Of a DNA stretch of 14,765 nucleotides, positions 14,616-14,765 are shown one piece after another; within the stretch, counting starts at the first letter, position 1; every line of letters begins with the position of its first letter. Both the position numbers and the translations under genes were made by a program. This DNA is from an uncultured Akkermansia sp. (GTDB lineage: Bacteria > Verrucomicrobiota > Verrucomicrobiia > Verrucomicrobiales > Akkermansiaceae): NCBI GenBank assembly GCA_904501955.1, contig CAJGCY010000055.1, positions 1-14,765 of the forward strand. The letters run 5' to 3'. Under the pieces are notes generated by a model that saw only the letters and a list, made by a program, of their open reading frames with translations, did no database searches and was not told the DNA's origin.

Positions 14616-14765
14616 TTACTTTGCGTTCTTCGTCTGCTTGTTGGGGCAGGGCATGTGCTTGTATGCAATGCATCCCTTGGGGCAGGCGGATACGCAGGAC
14701 ATGCAGCCGATGCAGTTCGGGTGGCGCACGAATTCCGTGTTTGCCACATCAATGTTCATCGGGCA
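14616..14765 (-). CDS. 4Fe-4S dicluster-type ferredoxin protein, 3' end only
   Basis: Reading from the window edge gives 49 residues and a TAA stop (14618-14616). The segment begins CPMNIDVANTEF, which looks like the last Cys-Pro of one cluster motif. A full second motif follows, CIGCMSCVSACPKGC, that would bind a 4Fe-4S cluster, and then a short Lys/Asn-rich tail. The CPMNID-type junction is common in NapH/CcoG-like membrane iron-sulfur proteins and in other polyferredoxins, so an electron-transfer role is likely. The body of the protein lies outside the window, and the exact family cannot be named. It is on the same strand as mcsA, 109 bases upstream of it, and may or may not be cotranscribed. 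Confidence 0.8.
   Translation of the reverse strand, partial: CPMNIDVANTEFVRHPNCIGCMSCVSACPKGCIAYKHMPCPNKQTKNAK

Overview
The window looks like chromosomal DNA of a Gram-negative, moderately GC-rich bacterium, most likely of the PVC group (Verrucomicrobiota, perhaps Akkermansia-like). This placement is inferred from gene content, not from a marker search. A membrane-anchored SurA/PpiD-type folding factor points to a periplasm. A mcsA-mcsB-clpC set and an HPr kinase, best known from Firmicutes, sit in the same chromosome. Two tRNA genes lack an encoded CCA end. All protein genes are on the minus strand; only the two tRNAs are on the plus strand.

Left part (1-2500): a nested inverted repeat (15-167) lies downstream of a NUDIX hydrolase gene, which follows a POT-family peptide transporter. 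A strong intrinsic terminator (2432-2471) separates these from a large SurA/PpiD-like protein (2502-4193). That protein carries a textbook EF-hand loop but no recognisable parvulin core.

Centre (4194-7345): a 215-base region holds oppositely directed promoters. One drives tRNA-Lys(TTT) and tRNA-Glu(CTC) on the plus strand; the other drives the folding factor on the minus strand. A two-way terminator then separates the tRNAs from a small AT-richer ankyrin-repeat gene with its own consensus promoter. Next is htpG (Hsp90), whose real start is set by a GGAGG site at 7345.

Right part (7479-14506): a tight six-gene run, mcsA, mcsB, clpC, hprK, nif3-like and rluD-like in transcription order, has gaps of at most 25 bases and two 8-base stop/start overlaps. 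In Firmicutes, McsA/McsB mark proteins with phosphoarginine and ClpC delivers them to ClpP. Here the ClpC N-domain keeps both glutamates expected for phosphoarginine binding. The McsB homologue, however, has lost the catalytic cysteine and most of the ATP/guanidino signature, so it looks like a pseudokinase. This is the most interesting point in the window. The edge (14616-14765) holds the 3' end of a 4Fe-4S protein.

A short motif around CGATAAATCG recurs five times, always between genes, and may be a dispersed repeat or a regulatory site. No stretch over 300 bases lacks a gene.
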